DNA of 64,000 nt, taken from Sphaerisporangium rubeum. Lineage in GTDB: Bacteria > Actinomycetota > Actinomycetes > Streptosporangiales > Streptosporangiaceae. The stretch covers positions 682,001 through 746,000 of the forward strand of contig NZ_JACHIU010000001.1 of assembly GCF_014207705.1 (NCBI RefSeq), in the 5' to 3' direction. Below the pieces are notes generated by a model, which was not told the DNA's origin, searched no databases, and worked only from the letters and a program-made list of their open reading frames with translations. Shown here piece after piece: positions 8,975 through 17,947 of the stretch (the first letter of the stretch is position 1; each line of letters starts with the position of its first letter). The position numbers and the translations under genes were made by a program.

Positions 8975-10558
8975 TCAGTCGCGTACTTGTCGCAGCAGCA
9001 TGTCCCGGTCGAACTCACTCATGAGAGTGAGGTTGTACAGATGCTCGATGGCGGCATGCCGGCTGACCTGCAACCGTGTGGCGAAAGCGGTGACGCTGTC
9101 CAGGTCGTGCACGGGGTCTGGGTTGTCTGCGAGGGCCGACTGCACGAGTTTCGTCGGCATGAGGAACATCGCGGCGAAGGCGTTCGCGCGGCGTTCTATG
9201 ATCTTGGGAGCCCAGGGGCCGCTGGCAATGGCGAGCTTGCTTCCCCGTGATCTGTCGAACAGTAGATGGCACAGCTCGTGCGCCATGCTGAACCGTTTGG
9301 CGGTGACGCTCTGATAGGGCGACGCCTCGTTGTGGACGACGGTGGGACGGTGATGGGGGCCGACAAGAGAACACGCTCTTATGTTGTCGTCGTGAAGGTT
9401 CCTCGAAAGAAGTGTGACCTGTAGTTCTTGCAGGATGCCCGCGACATCGACCCAGCCTTGTGTGAACCTGTTGCCAAGCTTCGAGTGAACGTGTTCGGCC
9501 AGCTCGTACCCCTGCTCCCAAGCCTGCAGAGACGTATCTGGAGTGGTCTGCTCGCTCAGGTTCTCCAGGGTCGCACTGATGACGTCCTTCTTGGAGAACT
9601 GGGATATGAGGATCGCCGCGAGAGTGCGGACGTCCTCTTTGGTGACCGTCGGGGACGTCGAACTGAAGAGCAATGCCGCGTGACAGGAGCCGGAGATCAC
9701 CAGATGGGACTCCTCGACCGCCAGGGCCGCGTCGGCGTCCTCGCCGTTTCCGAGATCTCTCAGCTCTCTGACGATCTCCGTCCAGCGTGACCGCATCTCC
9801 GCTTCCGGAAGACTGCCTTCGAGTCTTGCCCGCAGTGGAGGCTGTGCTCGTAGTCCGGCCAGCCAGTCCAGCCGCATGTCATGTTGGCCGGGAAGTACGA
9901 GTTCGTCGACTTGCCGGCTCAGTCTGGCCAGTCGTTTGTTGTCCGGGTGCAGTGCGGTGAGACGCCGTGACGCGTCGCGCAGAACCTCGTACAGAGGTTC
10001 CGCCACGGCTTCAGGCTGGAAGTAGGCGACGCCTCTGGCGGAACTGTGCCGGTAGCCGTCTGGTGAGCCGGTGAGAGGTTCGTCGTGCCAACTCACTTCT
10101 ATGAGGTCTCTGAACCGGCGGATCACCACATGGGGGAAGAGGCCGCCGTCCCGCGCCGAGCGAAGAGCATGACGTTGGTACCACTCGTACCATTCTTGTT
10201 CCCATGCGACGGTCTCCGCCTCACCGATCAGGGCCGGAGCGTTCCGCGTGTAGATCAGTGCGGTGGCAGCGGGCTCGTCCAAGTTGCGGTTCGGGAGTCG
10301 CTCCTCATGGAACAGGGGATTCCAGTTCTCTGCCAGCCACTCCAGGAACGGGAGAAGGTACCAGTGGGTCGCAGGTACGTACGTACCCTGACTGACATGG
10401 GCCGATAGATTCTGGCCGCATACCCACAACTGGAATGAACCCCAGGACGCGGTCTCCTCCAGGGTGGCGCCGACACCTTCGTCCGGGTCCGGCATGAATG
10501 TCACCCTGAAAGCGAAGGTGTCGGTCGTCCCGGCGAATCTGTCCCAGGTGATGGTCAT
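8975..10558 (-). CDS. Large ImmA/IrrE (M78) metallo-endopeptidase with unknown N-terminal domain
   Basis: A 527-residue protein. The C-terminal third is an M78 zinc-protease domain: AHELCHLLFD supplies His427, Glu428 and His431, and ERRANAFAAMFLMP is the usual downstream block with a further acidic ligand. Residues 1 to about 330 are a tryptophan-rich region that I do not recognise (for example WGSFQLWVCG, THWYLLPFLEWLAENW). It has no helix-turn-helix. Most M78 proteins in phage and ICE immunity loci are much shorter, near 150-250 residues, so the long N-terminus is unusual. Start and stop overlap by four bases with the small upstream gene. Several stretches here are only about 48-60% GC, clearly lower than the flanks, suggesting acquisition by transfer. 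Function is inference: a stress- or phage-responsive protease module. Confidence 0.8.
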   Translation of the reverse strand: MTITWDRFAGTTDTFAFRVTFMPDPDEGVGATLEETASWGSFQLWVCGQNLSAHVSQGTYVPATHWYLLPFLEWLAENWNPLFHEERLPNRNLDEPAATALIYTRNAPALIGEAETVAWEQEWYEWYQRHALRSARDGGLFPHVVIRRFRDLIEVSWHDEPLTGSPDGYRHSSARGVAYFQPEAVAEPLYEVLRDASRRLTALHPDNKRLARLSRQVDELVLPGQHDMRLDWLAGLRAQPPLRARLEGSLPEAEMRSRWTEIVRELRDLGNGEDADAALAVEESHLVISGSCHAALLFSSTSPTVTKEDVRTLAAILISQFSKKDVISATLENLSEQTTPDTSLQAWEQGYELAEHVHSKLGNRFTQGWVDVAGILQELQVTLLSRNLHDDNIRACSLVGPHHRPTVVHNEASPYQSVTAKRFSMAHELCHLLFDRSRGSKLAIASGPWAPKIIERRANAFAAMFLMPTKLVQSALADNPDPVHDLDSVTAFATRLQVSRHAAIEHLYNLTLMSEFDRDMLLRQVRD

Positions 10559-10902
10559 TGCTCACGACGCTTTCTGGCTCTGCGCACCGTTCTACGGTCG
10601 ACCTGTTCGTTGGCCACCCATGCGGAGATCACATGTGCCGGCACTTCTTCCCAGCCGATCGGATAGCCGTGCCACCTGCCTTCCGCGTGCTGCTGAGCAC
10701 AGAAGGCGCGTTGCCCGTCTGTCGCGTAGCGCTTCCTGCCGTCCAGAGTACTTTGAGCGAGTAACTCAGGACCGTTGGCATCCGCTGGACATATCGAGCC
10801 GTGCCGTCCCGGACTGGGGACAGGTTTGTGCTTTGGGTTCGGTTCGTAACGCAGGGGAGTGGCCACGTCTGGGCCGGACGGCTCCAGGTTGCTCTCCGTC
10901 AT
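10555..10902 (-). CDS. Small unknown partner of the M78 protease
   Basis: A 115-residue protein that I do not recognise. The N-terminal 40 residues are polar and proline-rich; the middle carries DGRKRYATDGQRAFCAQQH and GYPIGWEEVP; the C-terminus is strongly basic (RRTVRRARKRREQ), as in nucleic-acid-binding tails. It has no membrane segment or signal peptide. GAAGGGAC precedes the ATG. Its stop overlaps the protease start (TCAT at 10555-10558), so the two are almost certainly co-translated and functionally linked. It could be the regulated target, an antitoxin-like substrate, or an effector; the sequence does not decide. Confidence 0.7.
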   Translation of the reverse strand: MTESNLEPSGPDVATPLRYEPNPKHKPVPSPGRHGSICPADANGPELLAQSTLDGRKRYATDGQRAFCAQQHAEGRWHGYPIGWEEVPAHVISAWVANEQVDRRTVRRARKRREQ

Positions 10903-11041
10903 GACGTCCCTTCACCTGTCCGGCCGACCAGGGACGATCGTGCCGAGCGCATGGTGACCGGTGCAACGCAACGTGCCGGACGCTGGAGCAGTGTCCGCTT
11001 CCGGTCGTGGCTGGGCAGTGCGGCGGTGGGGGCCGTGTCGT

Positions 11042-12562
11042 TCAGTCGAAGGTCAGTTGTTCGGTGCGGCGAGGCATGAGGAAGAGAGCCAGGACGGCTA
11101 GGACGGCGATGACCAGGAGGGTGAGGAAGACGTGGTGGGTGGCTTCGGTCAGGGCTTTGCGGATGTAGGTGGCGGTGGGGCTGGTGGCGGCGGAGCCTTG
11201 TGCGCCTAGGACGAGGCCGGTGGCGTCGAGGGAGGCGGGGAGTTTGCCTGCGAGGGCCGCCGGGGGGTGGGTGAAGCGGTCGGTGAGGGTGGCGTTGGCT
11301 ATCGCGCCTAGGAGAGCGGCGCCTACGGCGCTGCCGAGGGAGCGGCAGAACAGGTTGGTGGCGGTCACCACGCCGCGGCGGTCCCAGTCGACCACTGATT
11401 GGACGGCGACCATCACGGGGCTGGCGGAGAGGCCGAGGCCTACGCCGGCGACGAAGCAGGCGGCGGCTACTTGCCAGACCTTCGCGTGTTCGGTCAGGAG
11501 CAGGATGCACAGTGCGGTGCCGGCCACCAGGATGCCGGAGCCGATCAAGGCGGTGTCCCGGAAGCCGATGCGCATGTAGAGGCGGCCGGAGAAGGTCGAG
11601 GCCAACGGCCAGCCGATGCTCAGTGCGGCCAGTGCGAAACCCGCCAGGAGCGCGCCGGTTCCGAGGACGCCTTCGGTGTAGGTGGGAACGTAGGAGGTCA
11701 GGCCGATCAGGATGGCACCGGTGCTCAGGGCCACCAGGTTGCCGCCGGTGAGGGTGCGGCGGCCGAAGACCCACAGGGGGAGGATGGGTTCTGCCGCGCG
11801 GCGTTCCACGAGGACGAATGCCGTCGTCAGGATGGCGCCGGTCGTGAAGATGGCCAGGCTGGGGGGTGAGAGCCAGTCCCAGGCGACGCCGCCTTCCAGG
11901 AGACCGAGGATGATCAGGGACGAGCCGGTGATCAGGAGTGTGGCACCCAGGTAGTCGATCTTGTGCGAGCTGCGGGTCACCTTCTCCTTGAAACGGCGCG
12001 CGAGGGTCCAGGCGGCGATCGCGCCGAGGGGGATGTTGATGAAGAAGATCCAGCGCCAGCTCAGGAAGTCGGCGAAGACGCCGCCGAGCGCGGGTCCCAC
12101 GACGGCGGACATGGCCCAGACGCTGGCGAGGTAGCCCTGGACCCGCGCGCGTTCCTCGACGGAGTACATGTCGCCGACGATGGTGATGCTCATCGGCCCT
12201 ATGGCGCCGGCGCCGATGCCTTGCAGCGCGCGGAAGACGATGAGGGCCGGCATGCTCCAGGCGAGGCCACAGAGGACCGAGGCGAGCAGGAAGACGGCGA
12301 TGCCGAAGAACAACACCGGTCTGCGGCCGAACTGGTCGGCGAACTTGCCGTACAGAGGCACGGTGACGGCCTGGGTGAGCAGGTAGATCGAGAACAACCA
12401 GGGGAACTGGGAGAAGCCCCCGAGGTCGGTCACCATCGACGGGACGGCCGTCGCGATGATGGTGCTGTCCAGTGCGATGAGGCCGGTGCAGAGCATCACG
12501 GCGGCGAGCACCGGGCCCCGTTCCGAGCGCAGTCCTACGTCATTGGTGGTGGCCGTCGTCAC
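11042..12562 (-). CDS. DHA2-family (14-TM) MFS drug exporter
   Basis: A 506-residue major-facilitator protein with about 14 membrane segments. GLIALDSTIIATAVPSM in the first helix, KFADQFGRRPVL between helices 2 and 3, and SVWAMSAVVGPALGGVFAD (motif C of antiporters) mark a proton-coupled drug exporter of the EmrB/QacA type. I start it at the GTG at 12562, with AAGGA eight bases upstream, rather than 26 codons earlier. No regulator gene is adjacent. About 190 bases upstream to the next gene hold no recognisable coding sequence. Confidence 0.88.
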   Translation of the reverse strand: MTTATTNDVGLRSERGPVLAAVMLCTGLIALDSTIIATAVPSMVTDLGGFSQFPWLFSIYLLTQAVTVPLYGKFADQFGRRPVLFFGIAVFLLASVLCGLAWSMPALIVFRALQGIGAGAIGPMSITIVGDMYSVEERARVQGYLASVWAMSAVVGPALGGVFADFLSWRWIFFINIPLGAIAAWTLARRFKEKVTRSSHKIDYLGATLLITGSSLIILGLLEGGVAWDWLSPPSLAIFTTGAILTTAFVLVERRAAEPILPLWVFGRRTLTGGNLVALSTGAILIGLTSYVPTYTEGVLGTGALLAGFALAALSIGWPLASTFSGRLYMRIGFRDTALIGSGILVAGTALCILLLTEHAKVWQVAAACFVAGVGLGLSASPVMVAVQSVVDWDRRGVVTATNLFCRSLGSAVGAALLGAIANATLTDRFTHPPAALAGKLPASLDATGLVLGAQGSAATSPTATYIRKALTEATHHVFLTLLVIAVLAVLALFLMPRRTEQLTFD

Positions 12563-12754
12563 GCCATGGTCCTTCTCCCGGGAGTTGGCGCGTCCCGGCG
12601 GGACGCGTCCGTCGAACGGGTGGCGCGACGGGTGGCACACTCACCCTGGAGTTGACAACCCGTCGCGTCGGTCATCACATTCCCGATAGAAGCCACGATT
12701 TACGCGAGACGGCGACGAAACCGGTCAATGTTCGGAGAAGGTTGCCTACGGCGA

Positions 12755-14833
12755 TCAGATCATCACGTGCTGCTCGGGATGACCGACGAAGCAGAACTGC
12801 GCGTTGCGGGTCAGCTTGTAGTCCTGGGCCTTCCAGGTGTGCGCGGAGGCGTCGGCGCCGCGCATGTAGACGAAGTTGAAGCGGTCGGCCGAGTAGATGC
12901 GCACGCCGTCCTCCTTGAGGCGGCGCACCAGGCGGGTGTCCTCGCCGGCGTTGACCGGCTCGAACGCGTACGCGCGCAGCACGTCGGCCTTGGCGAGGAT
13001 GGTCGCGCCTTGCACGAGGTGTGCGTAGCGGTGCTCCAGGCCCGGCAGGCGCATCACCGTGGTGTTGGCGGCGGGGAAGTAGGTGTAGTGCGCTCCCTTG
13101 CCGGTGACCTCGGCCTCGGAGTAGTCGAAGGCGCGCAGCAGGTCGGACAGGTAGTGCTCGCCGTACAGGTTGTCGTCGTCCATCTTGGCGATGAAGTCGC
13201 CCTCGGCGCGCGCGATGCCGAGGTTGAGTACCTCCCCAAGGGTCAGCGACGGGTCGGCGGTCAGCACCGTGACTGCGGGGACGCCGGCCGCGAGGGCCTT
13301 GTCGCGCACGACGGCCGGGTCGATGTCCAGGCCGTGCAGCACCAGGATCAGCTCCAGGTCACGGTGGCGCTGCCTGGCGACCTGCGTGATGGCGTGTTCG
13401 AGCTGGCCGGCGCGGTTGGTCGGCAGGACGACGGACACGCTTCTTGCGCGCGTGGTGACCGGCCGGCCGAGGTCGGTGAGGATCTGGTCGACCCGGTGGG
13501 TGAACAGGTGCTTGTCGAAGACCTCACGCATCGCGAGGTGGGCCTGCCTGGCGCGCAGCTCGGGGCTGTTGATCAGGTAGAGGGCCTGGTTGTAGGCCTC
13601 CTCCTGGGTGTGCGCGACCGGGATGAGCGGGCCGAACGTCTCCTCGATGGCGCGCGACCAGCCCGACAGCACGGTGGTGGAGCAGGCCGACAGCTCGAAC
13701 ACGCGCCGCGCGCACATGGTCGGCGAGTCGATGACCGAGTTCACATTGAGGAAGACCTTGTACATCTTGTACGCGGCCAGCATCTGCTCGTACGGCAGCT
13801 CGCCGACGATGTGCGGACGGTACTCGGCGGGCCAGGCGTACTTGTCGCCGGCCTTGTCGTTGCGCGCGAAGATGTGCAGGCCGAGCTCTCGCGCCGGCGC
13901 GATGACCGTCTCCATCTGCTCGCGTCGCTCGGGATGCTTGTCGCGGAAGTACATGCCGGCGAACACCACGTCGTACGGCCGGCCCTGCTTGGTCTGCACG
14001 GGGTTGTGCACGCGGGGCTGCGCGGCGAACTGCAGCACGCCGACGCGGTCGTGACCGAGGATCTCGCGGTACTTCGGCACCATGTCGCCGTCGCACGTGT
14101 ACACGTGGTCGAACAGCTTGGCGGTGTCGATGAAGAAGTCGAAGTTCGGCGGGTCCTCCTTGTTCCAGAAGACCGTGGGGATGCCCTGCTCGCGGCACCA
14201 CGCCACGAGGTCGCGCAGTTCCTGTTTCGGCGCGTTGGTGCCGGTCATCTGGTAGCGCCAGCGGCCCTGGTTGCCGTGCCAGGCCGACTCGCAGAACAGC
14301 ACGTCGGGCCGGTTCTCGGCGAAGATCTCGCGCCAGTCGGTGAGGCCGAACTCGATCTGGTCCCACTCGTAGCGGAACGCCAGCCGCGAGAAGTCGTCCA
14401 GGATGACGGCGACCCTCAGGTCGGGCCGGTTCACCGGACCGGTCGGCCACTCCAGGTGCGGGATGCGCACGGCGGGTGCGTTGGCGAGCGTGGCGTCGAT
14501 GGTGAGGCTGCTCGCGGCGACCGTCGGCGGGGCCTTCGGCGCCTTGCCGGGCTTGATGGCCTTGGACAGGTCGCGCGGCAGGCGCACCAGCCGCGCGGGA
14601 CGCCGCACCCCGGCGAGCACGGTGCTCACGCGGTAGGGCCGCTGCGCCTTGGTAGCGGCGAGCTGCCACTGCGCGTACTCGGCCTTGGCCTCGGCGGTGG
14701 CGAGGCGGCGCTCCAGTTCGCGGATGCGGTCCTCGTAACGCTCGACGGCCTTGCGCTCCTCGGGGAGCCAGTTGGCCGCGCCGAGCCGCTGGAAGCGTGG
14801 CTCGTCCGGCTTGTTCTGGTCACTTGGGGCCAT
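12755..14833 (-). CDS. Bifunctional glycosyltransferase: CgeB-like domain plus GT2
   Basis: A 692-residue protein. Residues 22-65 form a charged coiled coil (PEERKAVERYEDRIREL). About 120-440 match the CgeB/spore-maturation glycosyltransferase pattern (AVILDDFSRLAF, a second Rossmann half with VVFAGMYFRDKHPER, and FELSACSTTVLSG). From about 455 a GT2 domain follows, with SVSVVLPTNR and the nucleotide-sugar/metal site MDDDNLYG at 551-558. Probably a cytoplasmic enzyme adding sugars to a cell-surface glycan. It heads the minus-strand arm of the polysaccharide cluster with WecB upstream. The GT2 part resembles the enzyme at 41575-43518 (DDD/DDDD motif, later a HTWK/HTWQ block), suggesting a shared pathway type. 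Confidence 0.85.
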   Translation of the reverse strand: MAPSDQNKPDEPRFQRLGAANWLPEERKAVERYEDRIRELERRLATAEAKAEYAQWQLAATKAQRPYRVSTVLAGVRRPARLVRLPRDLSKAIKPGKAPKAPPTVAASSLTIDATLANAPAVRIPHLEWPTGPVNRPDLRVAVILDDFSRLAFRYEWDQIEFGLTDWREIFAENRPDVLFCESAWHGNQGRWRYQMTGTNAPKQELRDLVAWCREQGIPTVFWNKEDPPNFDFFIDTAKLFDHVYTCDGDMVPKYREILGHDRVGVLQFAAQPRVHNPVQTKQGRPYDVVFAGMYFRDKHPERREQMETVIAPARELGLHIFARNDKAGDKYAWPAEYRPHIVGELPYEQMLAAYKMYKVFLNVNSVIDSPTMCARRVFELSACSTTVLSGWSRAIEETFGPLIPVAHTQEEAYNQALYLINSPELRARQAHLAMREVFDKHLFTHRVDQILTDLGRPVTTRARSVSVVLPTNRAGQLEHAITQVARQRHRDLELILVLHGLDIDPAVVRDKALAAGVPAVTVLTADPSLTLGEVLNLGIARAEGDFIAKMDDDNLYGEHYLSDLLRAFDYSEAEVTGKGAHYTYFPAANTTVMRLPGLEHRYAHLVQGATILAKADVLRAYAFEPVNAGEDTRLVRRLKEDGVRIYSADRFNFVYMRGADASAHTWKAQDYKLTRNAQFCFVGHPEQHVMI

Positions 14834-14943
14834 GGTGCGCCTTGCTCCCTCAGCGTCGGACTACCTGTCGCGGGACGTCCGATCGTACGGCCTCCACCGA
14901 ATGAAAGTGGTGGTTTCCGGCTAAATGCCCAGATCGCGGGCCG

Positions 14944-16080
14944 TCAGGACGTGCGCGGCGGCACGCCTTGCGACGCCGGCGAGAGGTTGTCGGCACGCAG
15001 CCACGCCTCGATGACGCGCGCGATGCGCGGGCCCGCCTTGCCGTCCCACAGCGGCGGCAGCTCGCCGGCCGGGATGGCCGCGCCGTCGGCCAGCGCCTTG
15101 GACGCCTCGGCCGGCAGGGACTGCGGGGTGACCAGGCGGTTGGTGCCGTGGGTGACGGTGATCGGCCGCTCGGTGTTGGGCCGCACGGTGAGGCACGGCA
15201 CGCCGAGCATGGTCGTCTCCTCCTGCACGCCGCCTGAGTCGGTGACGACCAGGGCCGCGCCGCGCACCAGGGACAGGAACTCGACGTACCCGAGCGGGTC
15301 GACGATCTTGAGGTTGCCGCCGGTGACCAGGCCCGCCTCGGCGAGCCGCGTGCGGCCCCGCGGGTGCAGCGGCACGACGACCGGCACCTGCTCGGCCACC
15401 GCGAGCACGCCGTCGACCAGCTCGCGCGCCGACCCGGGGTCGTCCACGTTGGCGGGACGGTGCAAGGTGGCCACGGCGTACCGCTGCGGCAGGCCGAGGC
15501 GCTCGCGCGGCGGCGCGGGGTCGAGCTTCGGCAGCGCGGCGAACAAGCTGTCGATCATGGGGTTGCCGACCAGGTGCACCTTGCCGGCGGCGACGCCTTC
15601 CGCGGCCAGGTGGGACAGGCCGTCGGGGCTGGTCACCAGGAGGATGTCGGCGAGCGCGTCGGTGACGACGCGGTTGACCTCCTCAGGCATCTCGCGGTCG
15701 AACGAGCGCAGGCCCGCCTCGACGTGCGCGGTCGGCACGTGCAGCTTGGCGCACACCAGGATCGCCGCGAGCGTGGAGTTGACGTCGCCGTACACGACCA
15801 CGAGGTCGGGACGCTGCTCGGTGACCACGTCCTCGAGGCCGGTGAGCAGCGCCGCCGTCTGCCTGGCGTGCGTGCCGGAGCCGACGGCGAGGTTGGCGAC
15901 CGGCTCGGGGAGGCCGAGGTCGGCGAAGAAGACGTCGGACATCAAGGCGTCGTAGTGCTGCCCTGTGTGCACGATGGCCTGACGGATCCCGAGCTCGCCG
16001 AGAGCGCGCACGACGGGGGCCGCCTTGACGAAGTTCGGCCGAGCGCCGAGCACGTGCAGGACGAGGGGGTTTTCCCTCAT
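14944..16080 (-). CDS. wecB: Non-hydrolysing UDP-N-acetylglucosamine 2-epimerase
   Basis: A 378-residue GT-B-fold epimerase that interconverts UDP-GlcNAc and UDP-ManNAc. GARPNFVKAAPVV at the N-terminus, HTGQHYD, YGDVNSTLA, HVEAGLRS and DSGGVQEE are all family signatures, and the length is normal. I chose the ATG at 16080 (MRENPLVLHVLGARPN) over an ATG ten codons upstream. It is divergent from a GT4 gene with about 76 bases between starts. Together with the dehydrogenase at 17948 it gives a route from UDP-GlcNAc to UDP-ManNAcA, a sugar used in teichuronic-acid-like and enterobacterial common antigen-like polymers. Confidence 0.93.
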   Translation of the reverse strand: MRENPLVLHVLGARPNFVKAAPVVRALGELGIRQAIVHTGQHYDALMSDVFFADLGLPEPVANLAVGSGTHARQTAALLTGLEDVVTEQRPDLVVVYGDVNSTLAAILVCAKLHVPTAHVEAGLRSFDREMPEEVNRVVTDALADILLVTSPDGLSHLAAEGVAAGKVHLVGNPMIDSLFAALPKLDPAPPRERLGLPQRYAVATLHRPANVDDPGSARELVDGVLAVAEQVPVVVPLHPRGRTRLAEAGLVTGGNLKIVDPLGYVEFLSLVRGAALVVTDSGGVQEETTMLGVPCLTVRPNTERPITVTHGTNRLVTPQSLPAEASKALADGAAIPAGELPPLWDGKAGPRIARVIEAWLRADNLSPASQGVPPRTS

Positions 16081-16156
16081 TGACCTTGCCTTTCCCCCAG
16101 GAACCGACATGAGATGGGTAACTTAGCCCAAGCGGAGCCTATGGTACGGTCGCCGC

Positions 16157-17818
16157 GTGATTTCCGAGGCTAGGCGGCCCGATCCGGTCACCCCGAAGGC
16201 GGCGCGTGCCGGCGTCGGAGGGTTCCTGAAGGGCTTCATCCAGCACCCGGTCATCGTCTCCCGGGTCTTCGTCACCAAGGTCAAGTCCGACCCCATGCGG
16301 GTCGCGCAGGCCGCCGCCGAGGCCATGCCGTCCCGGCTGCGGCCCGCCGTCGGCAAGGTGGCGTGGCCGGTGGCCCGGGTCGCGCGGGTGACGGCGCGCA
16401 AGCTCGCGCGCCGCATGGCGAACGGCCCGCTCGAGACGGCGAAGAACGAGTTCGAGCGCGGCCGCATGACCCGCGCCATCGAGGTCCTCACGCCGCACGC
16501 GCGCTGGCCGTTCATCCGCCGCAGGATCGCCTACTACGAAGGCGAGAAGGCCGCGATCGGCACCGCGCCGATCCCGCCGAAGTCCAAGGTGATCGTCGGC
16601 GAGCGCGTCGAGGGCCGGGTGCTGCACTGCGTCACCAACGCGCTGCCGTACACCCAGGCCGGGTACACCGTGCGGACCCACCGCATCGTGACGGCGCAGC
16701 GCGCCGTGGGGCTCGACCCCCACGTGGTGACGAGCTGGGGCTGGCCGATGCTCCAGGGTCACGCCGACGCCGAGCCGTACGACGAGATCGACGGCGTGCC
16801 GTACCACCGGCTGCTGCCGAGCGGCGACGTGCCGTTCGAGAGCCGCGGCCGCATGGTGCGCGGCGCCGGCGAGGTCACCGAGCTGGTGCGCACGCTGCGT
16901 CCGCAGGTGCTGCACGCCGCCACCGACCACCGCAACGGCTCGGTGGCGCTCGCCGTGCGCGAACGCACCGGCACGCCGGTCGTGTACGAGGTGCGGGGCT
17001 TCCTCGAGGAGACCTGGGCCTCGCGTGACCCCGCGCGGGTCGGCAGCGAGCGGCACCTGCTCCAGCGTGAGCGTGAGGCGCACATCATGCGCTCCGCCGA
17101 CGCCGTCGTCACGCTCGCCGAGACCATGGCCGTGGAGATCGCCGAGCGCGGCGTGCCGAGAGAGAAGATCTTCCTCGCGCCGAACGCCGTGGACGACGCG
17201 CTGCTGACCGCCGACTACGACGGCGCCGCCTTCCGTGCCGCGTACGGCATCACCCCCGGCGAGATCGTCGTCGGCTCGGTGTCCAGCATCGTCGGGTACG
17301 AGGGGTTCGCCACGCTGCTGTCGGCCGCCGCGCTGCTGCGTGACGCCGGCACGCCGGTGCGCGTGCTGATCGTCGGCGACGGCGCCGAACGGCCCGCGCT
17401 GCTGGCCCAGGCAGAGCGGCTCGGCCTCGGCGACCTCGCGCTGCTGCCGGGCCGGGTGGGGCCTGAGGAGGCGCTGCAGGCGCAGGCGGCCCTCGACATC
17501 TTCGCCTGCCCCCGTGAGGACCTGCGGGTGTGCCGGCTGGTGACGCCGCTCAAGCCGGTCGAGGCCATGGCGCTCGGCAAGCCGGTCGTGCTCAGCGACC
17601 TGCCGGCCCTGGCCGAGCTGGTCGGCTCGGACGGCGCCGGCGCGCTGGTGCCGCCGGGTGACCCGGCCGCGCTCGCCAAGGCCCTCGCGGCGCTGCGGGA
17701 CGACCCGGCGCGGCGGGCCGAGATGGGGGAGGCCGGTCGCGCGGAGGTCGCCGCCAAGCGGACGTGGAGCCGTATCGCCGAGGGTTATCGTGCGATCTAC
17801 CAGTCCTTGCCGCGGTGA
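16157..17818 (+). CDS. GT4-family glycosyltransferase with helical N-terminal extension
   Basis: A 553-residue protein starting at GTG. The first 130 residues are Arg/Ala-rich and helical and are not part of the catalytic fold. A two-domain GT-B enzyme follows: HCVTNALPYTQAGYTVRTHRI, then EVRGFLEETW, AVVTLAETMA and IFLAPNAVDD, and finally the nucleotide-sugar block LKPVEAMALGKPVVLSD with the conserved Glu pair spacing. This is the GT4 (retaining) pattern seen in exopolysaccharide and teichuronic-acid clusters. The closest functional neighbours are wecB (divergent) and the wecC-type gene about 130 bases downstream. Donor and acceptor are unknown. Confidence 0.88.
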   Translation: MISEARRPDPVTPKAARAGVGGFLKGFIQHPVIVSRVFVTKVKSDPMRVAQAAAEAMPSRLRPAVGKVAWPVARVARVTARKLARRMANGPLETAKNEFERGRMTRAIEVLTPHARWPFIRRRIAYYEGEKAAIGTAPIPPKSKVIVGERVEGRVLHCVTNALPYTQAGYTVRTHRIVTAQRAVGLDPHVVTSWGWPMLQGHADAEPYDEIDGVPYHRLLPSGDVPFESRGRMVRGAGEVTELVRTLRPQVLHAATDHRNGSVALAVRERTGTPVVYEVRGFLEETWASRDPARVGSERHLLQREREAHIMRSADAVVTLAETMAVEIAERGVPREKIFLAPNAVDDALLTADYDGAAFRAAYGITPGEIVVGSVSSIVGYEGFATLLSAAALLRDAGTPVRVLIVGDGAERPALLAQAERLGLGDLALLPGRVGPEEALQAQAALDIFACPREDLRVCRLVTPLKPVEAMALGKPVVLSDLPALAELVGSDGAGALVPPGDPAALAKALAALRDDPARRAEMGEAGRAEVAAKRTWSRIAEGYRAIYQSLPR

Positions 17819-17947
17819 TCGTCGTACCATGACCGGTTCGAGGGTGCCGCTACGTAACCTGTTCGATTGCATTAGACGTGAGCTGTGCGGACTTGAGATA
17901 GCCTTTGCCACCATGCAGTGTTCTTTCGGACTTCCTCAGGTCGCGGC

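Noticed and set aside
12728-15955. 1075-codon open frame on the plus strand
   Set aside because: It is the antisense of the CgeB-GT2 and wecB genes; those have full family motifs, this frame has none and its long run reflects high GC.
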